Shown piece after piece: positions 56,779-58,720 of a DNA stretch of 62,000 nucleotides. The stretch lies in the NCBI RefSeq assembly GCF_001039355.2, contig NW_019775436.1:960388-1022387 (forward strand), read 5' to 3'. Below the pieces are notes generated by a model. That model did no database searches and was not told where the DNA came from. It was given only the letters and a program-made list of their open reading frames with translations. Position 1 is the stretch's first letter. Each line of letters begins with the position of its first letter. The position numbers and the translations under genes are program-made. The DNA comes from Lingula anatina (lineage: Eukaryota > Brachiopoda > Lingulata > Lingulida > Lingulidae).

Positions 56779-58720
56779 TAGCTTTGTTTTGTATTGAGAA
56801 AAAGCATTATGTGGAACTTTAAAAAAAGGACTAATCATTATAAGAGTACATATACAGCTTTCCAAATGTGCATTTTATTGTCATTGGAATTATTTTAAAA
56901 TTTTGTTTGAAACCTTTTACTTATATGTTATTTTAATTATTTGGATTTTTAAACTTGTTGGTATGGCAATTTCTTCCTACATTTATAGACAAGTAATATG
57001 TAAATAAGTATTTTGCAAAATAATTTGCAGTTGGAGATTCCTGAAAAATAATTTTACAGGTTAAGGAAAGAGAGTTTGGTTACCATCTAGAATTGTTCAA
57101 GTGATCAGCCTGAAAGAATGAATATTAATTTTTTTTATTAGTGGTGTCACTGAAATTTAAGTGTGATAGCCATAATTGAACCAAGTTTTAAAATTTTTCA
57201 TTAAAAAAATGTAAAAAATTACACTTAATTTTGATTTGCTTTTCAATTTTTTTCAGACAACGCAGTCAAAGGCAAAATAGATACCTTATCCGACTTAGAA
57301 CGACGGAAAAGAACGGCCTTGTTTTAATAGTTCACAAAAGTCCTACCATTAGAGGAGATTACCTGGCCCTAGCTATAGTGAATGGTCACGTAGAGTTTAG
57401 CTACAATCTAGGAAAACAATCACCCACTGACATCCATAAAATAAGATCTGCAGTGCGAGTAGATGATGGCGACTGGCATACAATAATAGCTGAGAGGTAA
57501 TTCACCATTTTCTTAACTGTAAATTATTCCCAATTGTATTTGGTTATGAGTATTTTACCAATTTTCAGCCATTAGTGCCTTTTTTCGTTTACTTTATTCC
57601 AATAATGAAGGTGCTTGAGTATAGTATCTTTAAAGTTCCATCAATGTGCTATTTTAAATCAGTAATTTTTTCAAGGCTTGCAATTTGCTGATTCAGCAAC
57701 AATTACTGGCACAAAGCTTTCATTAATTTCATTTACATAGTACAATTTATTTGTATCAGACATTAAGATTTTGTTTATTTATTTATTCACTCCAGTAGAT
57801 TCCTCATTTTGTAACATAATCTAAACTAGAGCATTTGAGCTTAGAGGTTGTGCTTTCTACTAACTGCGTCCAGGTTTTATTCAATTTATAACATGTTCAG
57901 CAATATGTTTATACCTTGAAATAAAAAGCAGATCATTCTGCATAGGAATTTCTTTTATCTGGACTTTTTAGCAGCAACTGTCTGCTCTTTTCTACAGGTT
58001 AATGTTATATTGTGTTAAAGGAGCAGTCACATGACTGGAGATCACATCACAGCAGGGTGTCTACAAGGGAGAGGGTGGTAATCTGCTGTTTTAATCTGTC
58101 TTCTAAATCTGTTAATCTGTCTTCTTTCATTTTAAACATTCTTTAAATTACCTAGCTTTGATGAAACTTATTTTTGTTACACTAGGGATAAGAGGAAAGG
58201 AGTGTTAACTGTTGATGGAAATCGGCCAATAACCAAGGTGTCTAGGCAAGGGGCAACTCAACTGGACACTGATGGTCAGCTGTGGATAGGTCAGTATGCC
58301 ATGTAATTCAGTGACCAGGTTCGGAGGGTTTGAAAGTACTGCCTTTTTTTCCAAAATAAGACTGCTCTGAATTCAAATTCTATCAAGGCTATATGCCAGC
58401 CATTTCTCAAGTTGTGACAATTCAAAGGAAATAAGATCCACTTTTCCAGATAAAAAAAAAAAAAAACCTCCCCCCAGGGAAATGCTGGTTGCAGGCCTTG
58501 TATTTAATTACCAATATGAAATGTTAAAGACAAGTATCAAGAAGTGTAATTTATATTGAACTTTTTTCCAGGTGGCAAACGCATGCCCCCAGATGGCCTT
58601 CCAAGAGCATACTATAAAGGTTTCCAGGGCTGTATCCAATACGTAACACTGGACAAAGAAGAGTTACATTTAGTTGACCACCGGAAAGGACGAAGTTCTA
58701 TAAAATTTTGCAAAACATAG
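2054..58720 (+). CDS. AGRN: agrin, central and C-terminal part (multi-exon gene, 5' end outside window)
   Basis: Agrin is a secreted or membrane-anchored heparan sulfate proteoglycan of basement membranes and synapses. Its Kazal-type follistatin repeats and LamEGF domains form the stalk, and the C-terminal LG domains bind alpha-dystroglycan, heparin and, in vertebrates, LRP4. I traced about 32 exons by conserved cysteine patterns, AG/GT sites and matching phases. Most domain borders are phase 1, and the sum of exon lengths plus one upstream base is divisible by three (about 1,480 codons). Order: five Kazal units, two LamEGF, one Kazal, linker, EB-like, LG1, two EGF, LG2, EGF, LG3, stop TAG. 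Kazal repeats followed by a LamEGF pair, another Kazal and three LG domains is found in agrin and not in perlecan or laminin. The LG3 end keeps the motif GATQLDTDG. Missing from view: NtA/signal peptide (upstream) and any SEA domain. Exons are listed individually below. Confidence 0.93.
3590..3643 (+). CDS. possible 54-nt cassette exon of agrin (weak)
   Basis: A strong polypyrimidine acceptor (ten or more T then GCAG) precedes 54 nt that are open in the agrin frame, phase 1 in and phase 1 out, and end at a CACT/GTAAGT donor. The peptide would be about 18 residues including two cysteines ([12 protein letters not shown]). It would fit between the first and second Kazal units without a frameshift. 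There is no homology that I recognise, so it may be a chance open stretch with good splice signals. Confidence 0.22.
3893..3926. repeat. (TA)n-(GA)n compound microsatellite
   Basis: TATATATA tract running straight into an AGAGAG tract. Confidence 0.9.
4305..4382. repeat. (AT)n microsatellite
   Basis: About 39 uninterrupted TA dinucleotides. Confidence 0.97.
4484..4650. mobile_element. hAT-like MITE, copy 1
   Basis: A 167-bp non-coding element with terminal inverted repeats CAGGGGCGGATTTAG... and ...AATCCGCCCCTG. It is flanked on both sides by ACTACTAC, although the surrounding sequence is a TAC-rich repeat, so only part of that match is informative. The interior carries inverted GTCTTCCGGAAGAC-type sequence. 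Four related copies occur in this window at 24931, 31468, 31938 and 43416. No transposase is encoded, so it would be moved in trans. Confidence 0.85.
6938..7171. repeat. alternating purine-pyrimidine tract ending in (CA)n
   Basis: A degenerate CATGTACATGTGCATGCATG-type stretch leads into about 29 CA repeats (7113-7171). The long ORFs across it on both strands are low-complexity artefacts. Confidence 0.93.
9768..10018 (+). repeat. degenerate tandem duplication (about 130-140 bp) around the alternative start
   Basis: Two diverged copies share ATTAACAGAYGACAG, then GGGATGTKTGATGA, then CTGC-CT-TTTTG-ACAGT-TTT. Copy 1 has ATG at 9821 and stops at 9875; copy 2 has ATG at 9949 and reads on into the exon at 10019. 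The two short translations are visibly related: [18 protein letters not shown] in copy 1 and [19 protein letters not shown] in copy 2. Confidence 0.55.
9949..10018 (+). CDS. AGRN: possible alternative agrin start: signal sequence or signal anchor
   Basis: The exon at 10019 is open upstream in its own frame, without splicing, to an ATG at 9949 (G at -3) with an in-frame stop TAA at 9913. The added 23 residues are [19 protein letters not shown] followed by VVITG: a short charged start and then about 15 hydrophobic residues. That is the form of a signal peptide or type II signal anchor. Vertebrate agrin is known to have a second, membrane-anchored N-terminal isoform from an alternative first exon upstream of the Kazal repeats. 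Here this start would skip the upstream exon(s) and begin at the second visible Kazal unit. No promoter motif is seen, so transcription from here is inferred. Confidence 0.35.
10019..10140 (+). CDS. AGRN: agrin exon: FOLN half of second follistatin-like domain
   Basis: A 122-bp exon, phase 1 in and phase 0 out, after TATAACAG and before GTAGGT. It encodes [14 protein letters not shown] and [13 protein letters not shown], the EGF-like FOLN half of the domain. The Kazal half is on the exon at 16730, 6.6 kb away. Confidence 0.85.
11081..11289. mobile_element. foldback MITE family 2, diverged copy
   Basis: The ends GGGCTTGTTCACAACCAGTTGA and TCAGCTGGTTCTGTACAGGCCC are imperfect inverted repeats flanked by TA. 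The interior has ATCAAATATGGTGTACACC, matching the motif near the end of the copy at 12961. About 209 bp, non-coding. Confidence 0.55.
12961..13263. mobile_element. foldback MITE family 2, best-preserved copy
   Basis: A 303-bp element that is nearly one long palindrome. It runs from AGACCGCATTCACATCGAG to CTCGATGTGAATGCGGTCT with TA on both sides. Inner arms carry CGCCTCTCACACGCCTC and its complement, and GAACTAAATATGGTGGAC near each end. Long inverted arms with a TA target site fit a Tc1/mariner- or PIF-type non-autonomous element. It has no coding capacity. Confidence 0.8.
13503..13713. other. assembly gap (N run)
   Basis: 211 N positions followed directly by a C-rich tract, probably a homopolymer that broke the assembly. 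It lies inside an intron. Confidence 0.99.
16730..16838 (+). CDS. AGRN: agrin exon: Kazal half of second follistatin-like domain
   Basis: A 109-bp exon, phase 0 in and phase 1 out, after TTTTTCACTTCAG and before GTAAGT. It encodes [20 protein letters not shown] and ends GHC. It keeps the Kazal CG-NG-TY-x-LC pattern and continues directly from the FOLN exon at 10019. Confidence 0.87.
17088..17230. repeat. degenerate palindromic TTTGCAGCAAATTTGC repeat
   Basis: GCAAATTTGC, TTTGCTGCAGATTTGC and GCAGCAAATTTGCAGC recur several times in both orientations within about 140 bp. It may be a decayed inverted-repeat element. Confidence 0.5.
18803..18845. repeat. (GA)n microsatellite
   Basis: Slightly interrupted GA repeat of about 43 bp. 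Confidence 0.9.
21670..21735 (+). CDS. AGRN: agrin linker mini-exon, Thr/Pro-rich (probable)
   Basis: A 66-bp stretch between TTGGTTTTATAG and GTATTT, open in phase 1 to phase 1. It encodes [20 protein letters not shown], joining GHC of the previous Kazal exon to AGCGPNPEC of the next unit with no frameshift. Thr/Pro-rich spacers between Kazal units are usual in agrin. It is short and without homology, so it could be alternatively spliced or a chance match. Confidence 0.5.
21736..23044 (+). other. intron, 1.3 kb
   Basis: Contains a degenerate CACATTTGTCACCATGT minisatellite (21900-22090). Otherwise nothing recognisable. Confidence 0.65.
21900..22090. repeat. degenerate minisatellite, unit about 18-20 bp
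   Basis: TTTGTCACCATGTCACAT-like units repeat about nine times with many changes. The ORF across it is an artefact of the repeat. Confidence 0.65.
23045..23142 (+). CDS. AGRN: agrin exon: FOLN half of third follistatin-like domain
   Basis: A 98-bp exon, phase 1 in and phase 0 out, after TTTTTTCTTACAG and before GTCAGT. It encodes [18 protein letters not shown] and CLCQEDCQQ. The same phase 1/0 split as the exon at 10019 suggests the two units share an ancestral two-exon structure. Confidence 0.87.
23562..23676 (+). CDS. AGRN: agrin exon: Kazal half of third follistatin-like domain
   Basis: A 115-bp exon, phase 0 in and phase 1 out, after TTTTTTTACAG and before GTAAGT. It encodes [20 protein letters not shown] and ends QGACG. 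This is a complete Kazal pattern. The 419-bp intron before it contains a stretch at about 23307-23470 that resembles foldback MITE family 2 (GCTAACTAAATATGG). Confidence 0.88.
24308..24388. repeat. 41-bp direct tandem duplication
   Basis: AATGTGCTGATTTTTTAAAA plus a T run and CATAAATT occurs twice in a row, the second copy starting at 24349, with a single-base difference in length. Confidence 0.85.
24931..25098. mobile_element. hAT-like MITE, copy 2 (reverse orientation to copy 1)
   Basis: A 168-bp element that begins CAGGGGCGGATCCAGAG and ends AAATCCGCCTCTG. The interior matches the other copies, including GTCTTCCGACAG. The candidate target duplication (AATAA and AAAAA) is imperfect. Confidence 0.82.
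26057..26104. repeat. (TC)n microsatellite
   Basis: 24 uninterrupted TC repeats. Confidence 0.97.
27183..27424. mobile_element. foldback MITE family 2
   Basis: The arms GGACCATCCAGATCGAGAAG and CTTCTCGATCTGAATGGTCC are inverted repeats with TA nearby on each side. The interior holds GAACTAAATATGGGGGACC and CATGAAAGGA and their complements, shared with the copy at 12961. About 240 bp, non-coding. Confidence 0.78.
28028..28171 (+). CDS. AGRN: agrin linker exon, Ser/Thr-rich (probable)
   Basis: A 144-bp open stretch, phase 1 to phase 1, after CTTTGTCCATGCAG. It encodes [19 protein letters not shown], then [14 protein letters not shown], and ends near QLLEK. The first half is a typical mucin-like spacer. 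The donor AAAA/GTAATA is weak, so the 3' border is uncertain. It joins the Kazal units at 23562 and 34038 in frame. Confidence 0.45.
29399..29499. mobile_element. palindromic element with TCCTATAGGA repeats
   Basis: The ends CCCTTACGAAAAAGTCCTAT and ATAGGACTTTTTCGTAAGGG are perfect inverted repeats. Between them TCCTATAGGATCC-type units repeat, interrupted by the palindrome AATTGGCCCAATT. About 101 bp and able to fold into one hairpin. It looks like a miniature inverted-repeat element whose arms contain an expanded short repeat. Confidence 0.7.
31468..31635. mobile_element. hAT-like MITE, copy 3
   Basis: A 168-bp element that begins CAGGGGAGGATCCAGAG and ends AATCTGCCCCTG. It is flanked by AATAT on both sides, giving a 5-bp target-site duplication. 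Confidence 0.85.
31938..32085. mobile_element. hAT-like MITE, copy 4
   Basis: A 148-bp element that begins CAGGGGCGGATTTAGG and ends CAATCTGCCCCTG. It is flanked by ATAGT on both sides and lies in opposite orientation to copy 3, about 300 bp away. It has an internal deletion relative to copy 1 near the left end. Confidence 0.85.
33642..33666. repeat. G25 homopolymer
   Basis: A run of 25 G. G runs of this length may form quadruplexes and are assembly-error prone. Confidence 0.95.
34038..34250 (+). CDS. AGRN: agrin exon: fourth follistatin-like/Kazal domain and start of Ser-Gly cluster
   Basis: A 213-bp exon, phase 1 to phase 1, after TTCTTTTCATAG and before GTAGAT. It encodes [18 protein letters not shown], then [20 protein letters not shown], ending DELSGSG. 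It is a full FOLN plus Kazal unit in one exon. The last residues continue into the next exon as SGSGSGE: three Ser-Gly pairs after acidic residues, the form of a glycosaminoglycan attachment site. Vertebrate agrin carries heparan sulfate on such a cluster between late Kazal repeats. Confidence 0.92.
34251..35538 (+). other. intron, 1.3 kb
   Basis: AT-rich sequence; nothing recognised. Confidence 0.7.
35539..35647 (+). CDS. AGRN: agrin exon: Ser-Gly cluster end and FOLN half of fifth follistatin-like domain
   Basis: A 109-bp exon, phase 1 in and phase 2 out. It starts [17 protein letters not shown] and ends [11 protein letters not shown]. The donor is GG/GTAAAT. If this unit is part of the duplication around the gap, a second copy of this exon would fall inside the N run. 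Confidence 0.88.
36068..36165 (+). CDS. AGRN: agrin exon: Kazal half of fifth follistatin-like domain (left copy)
   Basis: A 98-bp exon, phase 2 in and phase 1 out, after TTTTTGTTACCAG. It encodes [20 protein letters not shown] and ends EVP plus the first base of a Cys codon. The donor GTAATG splits that Cys codon, which is completed by GC at 36441. A duplicate exon is at 37975. Confidence 0.88.
36441..36599 (+). CDS. AGRN: agrin exon: Lustrin-type cysteine-rich domain (left copy)
   Basis: A 159-bp exon, phase 1 to phase 1, after ATGACAATTCCAG and before A/GTAGGT. It encodes [19 protein letters not shown], then [20 protein letters not shown]. The arrangement C-x-GxPL...C...CP-x-x-YC...CC fits the Lustrin cysteine-rich repeat known from nacre and other invertebrate matrix proteins. 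I do not know this module from vertebrate agrin at this position. The family assignment is by pattern only. Confidence 0.8.
36889..37826. other. assembly gap (N run)
   Basis: 938 N positions between an (ATT)n tract and the restart of duplicated sequence. Long X-only ORFs across it are meaningless. Confidence 0.99.
37975..38072 (+). CDS. AGRN: duplicate Kazal-half exon (probable second allele)
   Basis: Identical in length and translation to 36068-36165. Splicing it after the Lustrin exon at 36441 would not work because that exon ends in phase 1 and this one needs phase 2. It could only be used if a copy of the FOLN exon (35539) exists in the gap, or instead of the left copy. Confidence 0.75.
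38349..38507 (+). CDS. AGRN: duplicate Lustrin-domain exon (probable second allele)
   Basis: Same 159 bp as 36441-36599 with intact splice sites. It is counted once in the reading frame of the gene. It is probably the copy that is physically continuous with the exon at 39286. Confidence 0.75.
39286..39378 (+). CDS. AGRN: agrin exon: GCCPDG cysteine motif
   Basis: A 93-bp exon, phase 1 to phase 1, after TTTTACGTTCCAG and before A/GTAGGT. It encodes [17 protein letters not shown], then [21 protein letters not shown]...GP...GCP segment is, from memory, found in agrin just before the LamEGF pair and in papilin-like matrix proteins; its role is not known to me. The donor is followed within about 35 bp by a (GT)n tract. 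Confidence 0.8.
39411..39456. repeat. (GT)n microsatellite
   Basis: About 20 GT repeats starting about 33 bp after a splice donor. Confidence 0.95.
39804..39971. mobile_element. MITE with GGCCCGTAGCCAG termini
   Basis: The ends CAGGCCCGTAGCCAG and CTGGCTACGGGCCTG are perfect inverted repeats, and GTTTCT flanks both sides as a possible target duplication. The interior carries GGGGGGTTCGAAAGAACCCCCC. About 168 bp, non-coding. A worn relative lies at about 58311-58499. Confidence 0.83.
40463..40510. repeat. 24-bp tandem duplication
   Basis: ATTTGAGTTTTGGACCTGTG plus TGAA occurs twice back to back. Confidence 0.9.
41668..41832 (+). CDS. AGRN: agrin exon: laminin-type EGF domain 1
   Basis: A 165-bp exon, phase 1 to phase 1, after CGCTTTCAAG and before GTAAGT. 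It encodes [20 protein letters not shown], then [20 protein letters not shown] and ends SGCI. This is the full eight-cysteine LamEGF pattern (C-x-C, CDP..GQC-like, CxCKPGVxGxxCDRC, GYWGF). Confidence 0.94.
41833..42247 (+). other. intron, 415 bp
   Basis: Short AT-rich intron between the two LamEGF exons; nothing else seen. Confidence 0.85.
42248..42409 (+). CDS. AGRN: agrin exon: laminin-type EGF domain 2
   Basis: A 162-bp exon, phase 1 to phase 1, after CTTTTTTCCCAG and before A/GTAAGC. It encodes [20 protein letters not shown], then [18 protein letters not shown] and ends PNGCDTPGP. LamEGF pattern intact. Confidence 0.93.
42410..43122 (+). other. intron, 713 bp
   Basis: Most of it is one inverted-repeat element (42557-42811). 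A C14 run lies near 43030. Confidence 0.8.
42557..42811. mobile_element. MITE with GGGCCCAGTTTTATAAA termini
   Basis: The left end GGGCCCAGTTTTATAAAG, then TTTAGCACTAACC, is mirrored at the right by GGTTAAAGTTAGTGCTAAA and TTTATAAAACTGGGCCC. The left arm also has a short direct repeat (TAACCAGTGGATAA twice). About 255 bp, non-coding. GGGCCCAGTTT(C/T)ATAAA ends are, from memory, common in repeats of marine deuterostomes and molluscs. Confidence 0.8.
43123..43335 (+). CDS. AGRN: agrin exon: last follistatin-like/Kazal domain, after the LamEGF pair
   Basis: A 213-bp exon, phase 1 to phase 1, after TTTTCTTCTCAG and before GTAGGC. It encodes [18 protein letters not shown], then [20 protein letters not shown] and ends KGSCAG. 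A single Kazal unit placed after two LamEGF domains is the hallmark of agrin (repeat 9 in vertebrate numbering). Confidence 0.94.
43336..43941 (+). other. intron, 606 bp
   Basis: Contains hAT-like MITE copy 5 (43416-43574). The - strand ORF here is created by this element plus the antisense of the Kazal exon. Confidence 0.8.
43416..43574. mobile_element. hAT-like MITE, copy 5
   Basis: A 159-bp element that begins CAGGGGTGGATCCAGAG and ends AACCACCCCTG. The interior keeps GATATTTTCTGACAGTCTTC and GTCTTCCAACAG. No clear target duplication; the most diverged of the five. Confidence 0.8.
43942..44079 (+). CDS. AGRN: agrin exon: Ser/Thr/Pro linker with acidic end
   Basis: A 138-bp exon, phase 1 to phase 1, before GTAAGT. 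It encodes [19 protein letters not shown], then [19 protein letters not shown]. This is a low-complexity mucin-like spacer where vertebrate agrin has a Ser/Thr-rich region. The basic pair after GSS and the EEEED run are visible, but I claim no function for them. Confidence 0.75.
44943..44972 (+). CDS. AGRN: possible 30-nt micro-exon of agrin linker (weak)
   Basis: Between GCATTGTAG and GTATGT there are 30 nt, phase 1 to phase 1, with no stop. Inclusion would insert [10 protein letters not shown] between KF of the linker and GRIGDVC of the next exon. A shorter version starting after the internal TTGTCAG (15 nt) also keeps the frame. The acceptor has a poor pyrimidine tract. Confidence 0.3.
46255..46368. 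mobile_element. foldback element with long hairpin arms
   Basis: The left arm GATACAACACTCGTCGCCGA and following match the complement of the right arm (TCGGCGACTCGTATTGTATC) over about 48 bp with only a few mismatches. AAACCACGGC at 46121 and GCCGTGGTTT at 46239 form a second inverted pair outside it, so the whole element may span about 46105-46430. Confidence 0.65.
46469..46547. repeat. (AT)n microsatellite
   Basis: About 39 uninterrupted AT repeats, close to the foldback element. Confidence 0.97.
47566..47688 (+). CDS. AGRN: agrin exon: EB-like cysteine-rich domain before LG1
   Basis: A 123-bp exon, phase 1 to phase 1, after TATATTACAG and before GTACGG. It encodes [19 protein letters not shown], then [17 protein letters not shown] and ends SLCI. 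The C-x4-EC-x6-C-x4-C-x-C pattern is closer to EB-type modules than to a standard EGF. Vertebrate agrin has an EGF domain at this position. Confidence 0.82.
47689..48014 (+). other. intron, 326 bp
   Basis: AT-rich. Contains CACACCTAACACATTGTCACATCTAACA, a short motif that also occurs near 2546 and 27781. Nothing else. Confidence 0.75.
48015..48222 (+). CDS. AGRN: agrin exon: LG1 N-terminal part
   Basis: A 208-bp exon, phase 1 in and phase 2 out, after TTTTTTTCAG and before GTGAGG. It encodes [20 protein letters not shown], then [17 protein letters not shown] and [16 protein letters not shown]. The pattern F-G...W-x-F...I-x-F-x-T-x-x-x-DG-LLY...DF-SLA-x-x-NG is that of laminin G-like domains. 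Confidence 0.93.
48404..48444. repeat. (ATT)n microsatellite just upstream of a splice acceptor
   Basis: About 13 ATT repeats ending about 32 bp before the acceptor at 48476. Confidence 0.95.
48477..48689 (+). CDS. AGRN: agrin exon: LG1 middle part
   Basis: A 213-bp exon, phase 2 to phase 2, after TTGTTTTCTAG. It encodes [18 protein letters not shown], then [20 protein letters not shown] and [14 protein letters not shown]. The donor GA/GTAAGA splits an Asp codon. Typical LG features: YDLG-GPA-I and PLYVGG. Confidence 0.94.
48755..48798. repeat. (TAA)n microsatellite
   Basis: About 14 AAT repeats in the short intron between LG1 exons. Confidence 0.95.
48915..49063 (+). CDS. AGRN: agrin exon: LG1 C-terminal part
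   Basis: A 149-bp exon, phase 2 in and phase 1 out, after AACTTTCCAG. It encodes [20 protein letters not shown], then ends [15 protein letters not shown] is the usual LG C-terminal Cys strand. The donor GTAAGT is repeated 25 bp downstream within a duplicated 20-mer. Confidence 0.92.
49052..49096 (+). repeat. 20-bp direct duplication spanning a splice donor
   Basis: ACCATGGAATTGGTAAGTTG occurs at 49052-49071 and 49077-49096. Both contain an intact TTG/GTAAGT donor. Using the second one adds 25 nt and would shift the frame. Confidence 0.93.
49064..49670 (+). other. intron, 607 bp, mostly an inverted-repeat element
   Basis: Contains the duplicated donor and a 397-bp element (49152-49548). Confidence 0.85.
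49152..49548. mobile_element. MITE with TACTCTCTGGTTCCTAATTG termini
   Basis: The ends TACTCTCTGGTTCCTAATTG plus CCAT, and ATGG plus CAATTAGGAACCAGAGAGTA, are perfect 24-bp inverted repeats. The interior has no reading frame of note. About 397 bp; probable TA target. Only one copy in the window. Confidence 0.85.
49671..49778 (+). CDS. AGRN: agrin exon: EGF domain after LG1 (first of two)
   Basis: A 108-bp exon, phase 1 to phase 1, after TATATTGAAG and before GTGAGA. It encodes [18 protein letters not shown], then [15 protein letters not shown] spacing (C-x-NGG-x-C, CVCRPGFKG); its last Cys lies on the next exon (GPQC). Confidence 0.93.
49779..50313 (+). other. intron, 535 bp
   Basis: AT-rich, with T runs; nothing recognised. 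Confidence 0.8.
50314..50448 (+). CDS. AGRN: agrin exon: second EGF domain between LG1 and LG2
   Basis: A 135-bp exon, phase 1 to phase 1, after ATGTTTTCACCAG and before GTAAGT. It encodes [20 protein letters not shown], then [14 protein letters not shown]. It completes the previous EGF and contains a full second one. Two EGFs between LG1 and LG2 match vertebrate agrin. Confidence 0.93.
50449..50812 (+). other. intron, 364 bp
   Basis: AT-rich; nothing recognised. Confidence 0.8.
50813..50950 (+). CDS. AGRN: agrin exon: LG2 N-terminal part
   Basis: A 138-bp exon, phase 1 to phase 1, after TGTTTTTTTCAG and before GTATGA. It encodes [19 protein letters not shown], then [15 protein letters not shown]. 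It opens with the LG motif PDF-GNS-IE and the strand AFEVWFLP. Confidence 0.9.
50951..51258 (+). other. intron, 308 bp
   Basis: AT-rich with a pyrimidine stretch just after the donor; nothing else. Confidence 0.8.
51259..51376 (+). CDS. AGRN: agrin exon: LG2 second part
   Basis: A 118-bp exon, phase 1 in and phase 2 out, after CATCTTGCTAG and before GTAAGT. It encodes [20 protein letters not shown], then [15 protein letters not shown]. The motif GDFISL and FDLGGGPA are LG consensus. Confidence 0.92.
51377..51765 (+). other. intron, 389 bp
   Basis: AT-rich. A direct repeat TTCATACC occurs twice near 51716-51735. Nothing else. Confidence 0.75.
51766..51880 (+). CDS. AGRN: agrin exon: LG2 third part
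   Basis: A 115-bp exon, phase 2 in and phase 0 out, after AATAATTTCAG and before GTAAGG. It encodes [20 protein letters not shown], then [20 protein letters not shown]-x-V-x-V-x-R is the LG consensus. It ends at the position where vertebrate agrin inserts the basic y exon; here no 12-nt basic exon was found. Confidence 0.92.
51881..52229 (+). other. intron, 349 bp, at the y-site position
   Basis: AT-rich. The 18-bp sequence TTTTTTTCATAATTCACT occurs twice before the acceptor, once ending GG and once ending AG. No coding micro-exon can be supported. Confidence 0.7.
52230..52346 (+). CDS. AGRN: agrin exon: LG2 fourth part
   Basis: A 117-bp exon, phase 0 to phase 0, after AATTCACTAG and before GTAAGT. 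It encodes [18 protein letters not shown], then [19 protein letters not shown] and SGFHGAIQ are LG consensus. Confidence 0.92.
52614..52800 (+). CDS. AGRN: agrin exon: LG2 end and third EGF domain
   Basis: A 187-bp exon, phase 0 in and phase 1 out, after TATACTTTCAG and before GTATAT. It encodes [16 protein letters not shown], then [20 protein letters not shown] and [14 protein letters not shown]. This is the last LG2 strand followed by a complete EGF, as in vertebrate agrin before LG3. Confidence 0.93.
53071..53149 (+). CDS. AGRN: agrin exon: LG3 first part (copy 1)
   Basis: A 79-bp exon, phase 1 in and phase 2 out, after TTTTCATTTTCAG and before GTGAGT. It encodes [20 protein letters not shown], then NQAVR. 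FDG-TF-QY is the first LG3 strand. It ends exactly where z exons are inserted in vertebrate agrin. Confidence 0.9.
53461..53539 (+). CDS. AGRN: agrin exon: LG3 first part (copy 2, probable allele)
   Basis: Same as 53071-53149 but His to Gln in SPVHFDG (here SPVQFDG), one silent change, and donor GTAAGT. The exon is 79 bp, so using both copies in one transcript would shift the frame. They can only be alternatives, either as alleles or as mutually exclusive exons. Confidence 0.8.
54345..54380 (+). CDS. AGRN: candidate z-like micro-exon in LG3 (36 nt)
   Basis: TTTGATTCTGCAG precedes 36 nt that end at GAT/GTATGT, a good donor. In the agrin frame (phase 2 in, phase 2 out) there is no stop, and inclusion replaces one Lys by [13 protein letters not shown] between DNQAVR and QRSQRQNRY. 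The position in LG3 matches the vertebrate z site, where 8- or 11-residue inserts control LRP4/MuSK activation. The insert here lacks the vertebrate Asn-Glu-Ile motif, so the same function cannot be assumed. Confidence 0.45.
57257..57496 (+). CDS. AGRN: agrin exon: LG3 second part
   Basis: A 240-bp exon, phase 2 to phase 2, after TTTTTTTCAG and before GTAATT. It encodes [20 protein letters not shown], then [20 protein letters not shown] and [12 protein letters not shown]. The GDY-ALAI-NGH-x-x-SYNLG stretch is strongly agrin LG3-like. The Asp of GDY is at a position that commonly binds calcium in LG domains. Confidence 0.94.
57497..58185 (+). other. intron, 689 bp
   Basis: AT-rich; includes a short TTAATCTGTCTTCT direct repeat near 58095-58125. 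Nothing coding. Confidence 0.8.
58186..58289 (+). CDS. AGRN: agrin exon: LG3 third part
   Basis: A 104-bp exon, phase 2 in and phase 1 out, after TTTGTTACACTAG and before GTCAGT. It encodes [19 protein letters not shown], then [15 protein letters not shown]. The [13 protein letters not shown] segment is nearly identical in agrins across animals as I recall it. Confidence 0.94.
58311..58499. mobile_element. decayed relative of the GGCCCGTAGCCAG MITE
   Basis: GTGACCAGGTTCGGAGGGTT at the left and AAATGCTGGTTGCAGGCCTT at the right resemble the ends of the element at 39804, and the interior contains TCCACTTTTCCAGA followed by an A run and CCTCCCCCC. About 190 bp. Confidence 0.5.
58572..58720 (+). 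CDS. AGRN: agrin last coding exon: LG3 end and stop
   Basis: 149 bp of coding sequence after AACTTTTTTCCAG, phase 1. It encodes [19 protein letters not shown], then [18 protein letters not shown] and ends SSIKFCKT before TAG (58718-58720). The [11 protein letters not shown] stretch carries the LG C-terminal Cys, paired with the Cys in FCKT at the very end, as in other agrins. Confidence 0.94.

Larger units (their letters stand above)
52801..57256 (+). other. LG3 introns with duplicated exon and candidate z-like micro-exon
   Basis: Apart from the exons at 53071 and 53461 and the candidate at 54345, I see (TC)n and (ATT)n tracts, a TA-rich microsatellite region around 56720-56780, a C11 run near 55599 and otherwise AT-rich sequence. 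No other gene. Confidence 0.65.

Noticed and set aside
48015-58720. Perlecan or laminin alpha as the identity of the LG array
   Set aside because: Perlecan would have immunoglobulin repeats and no Kazal units before the LG domains; laminin alpha has five LG domains in a row without EGFs between. Kazal-LamEGF-Kazal upstream settles on agrin.
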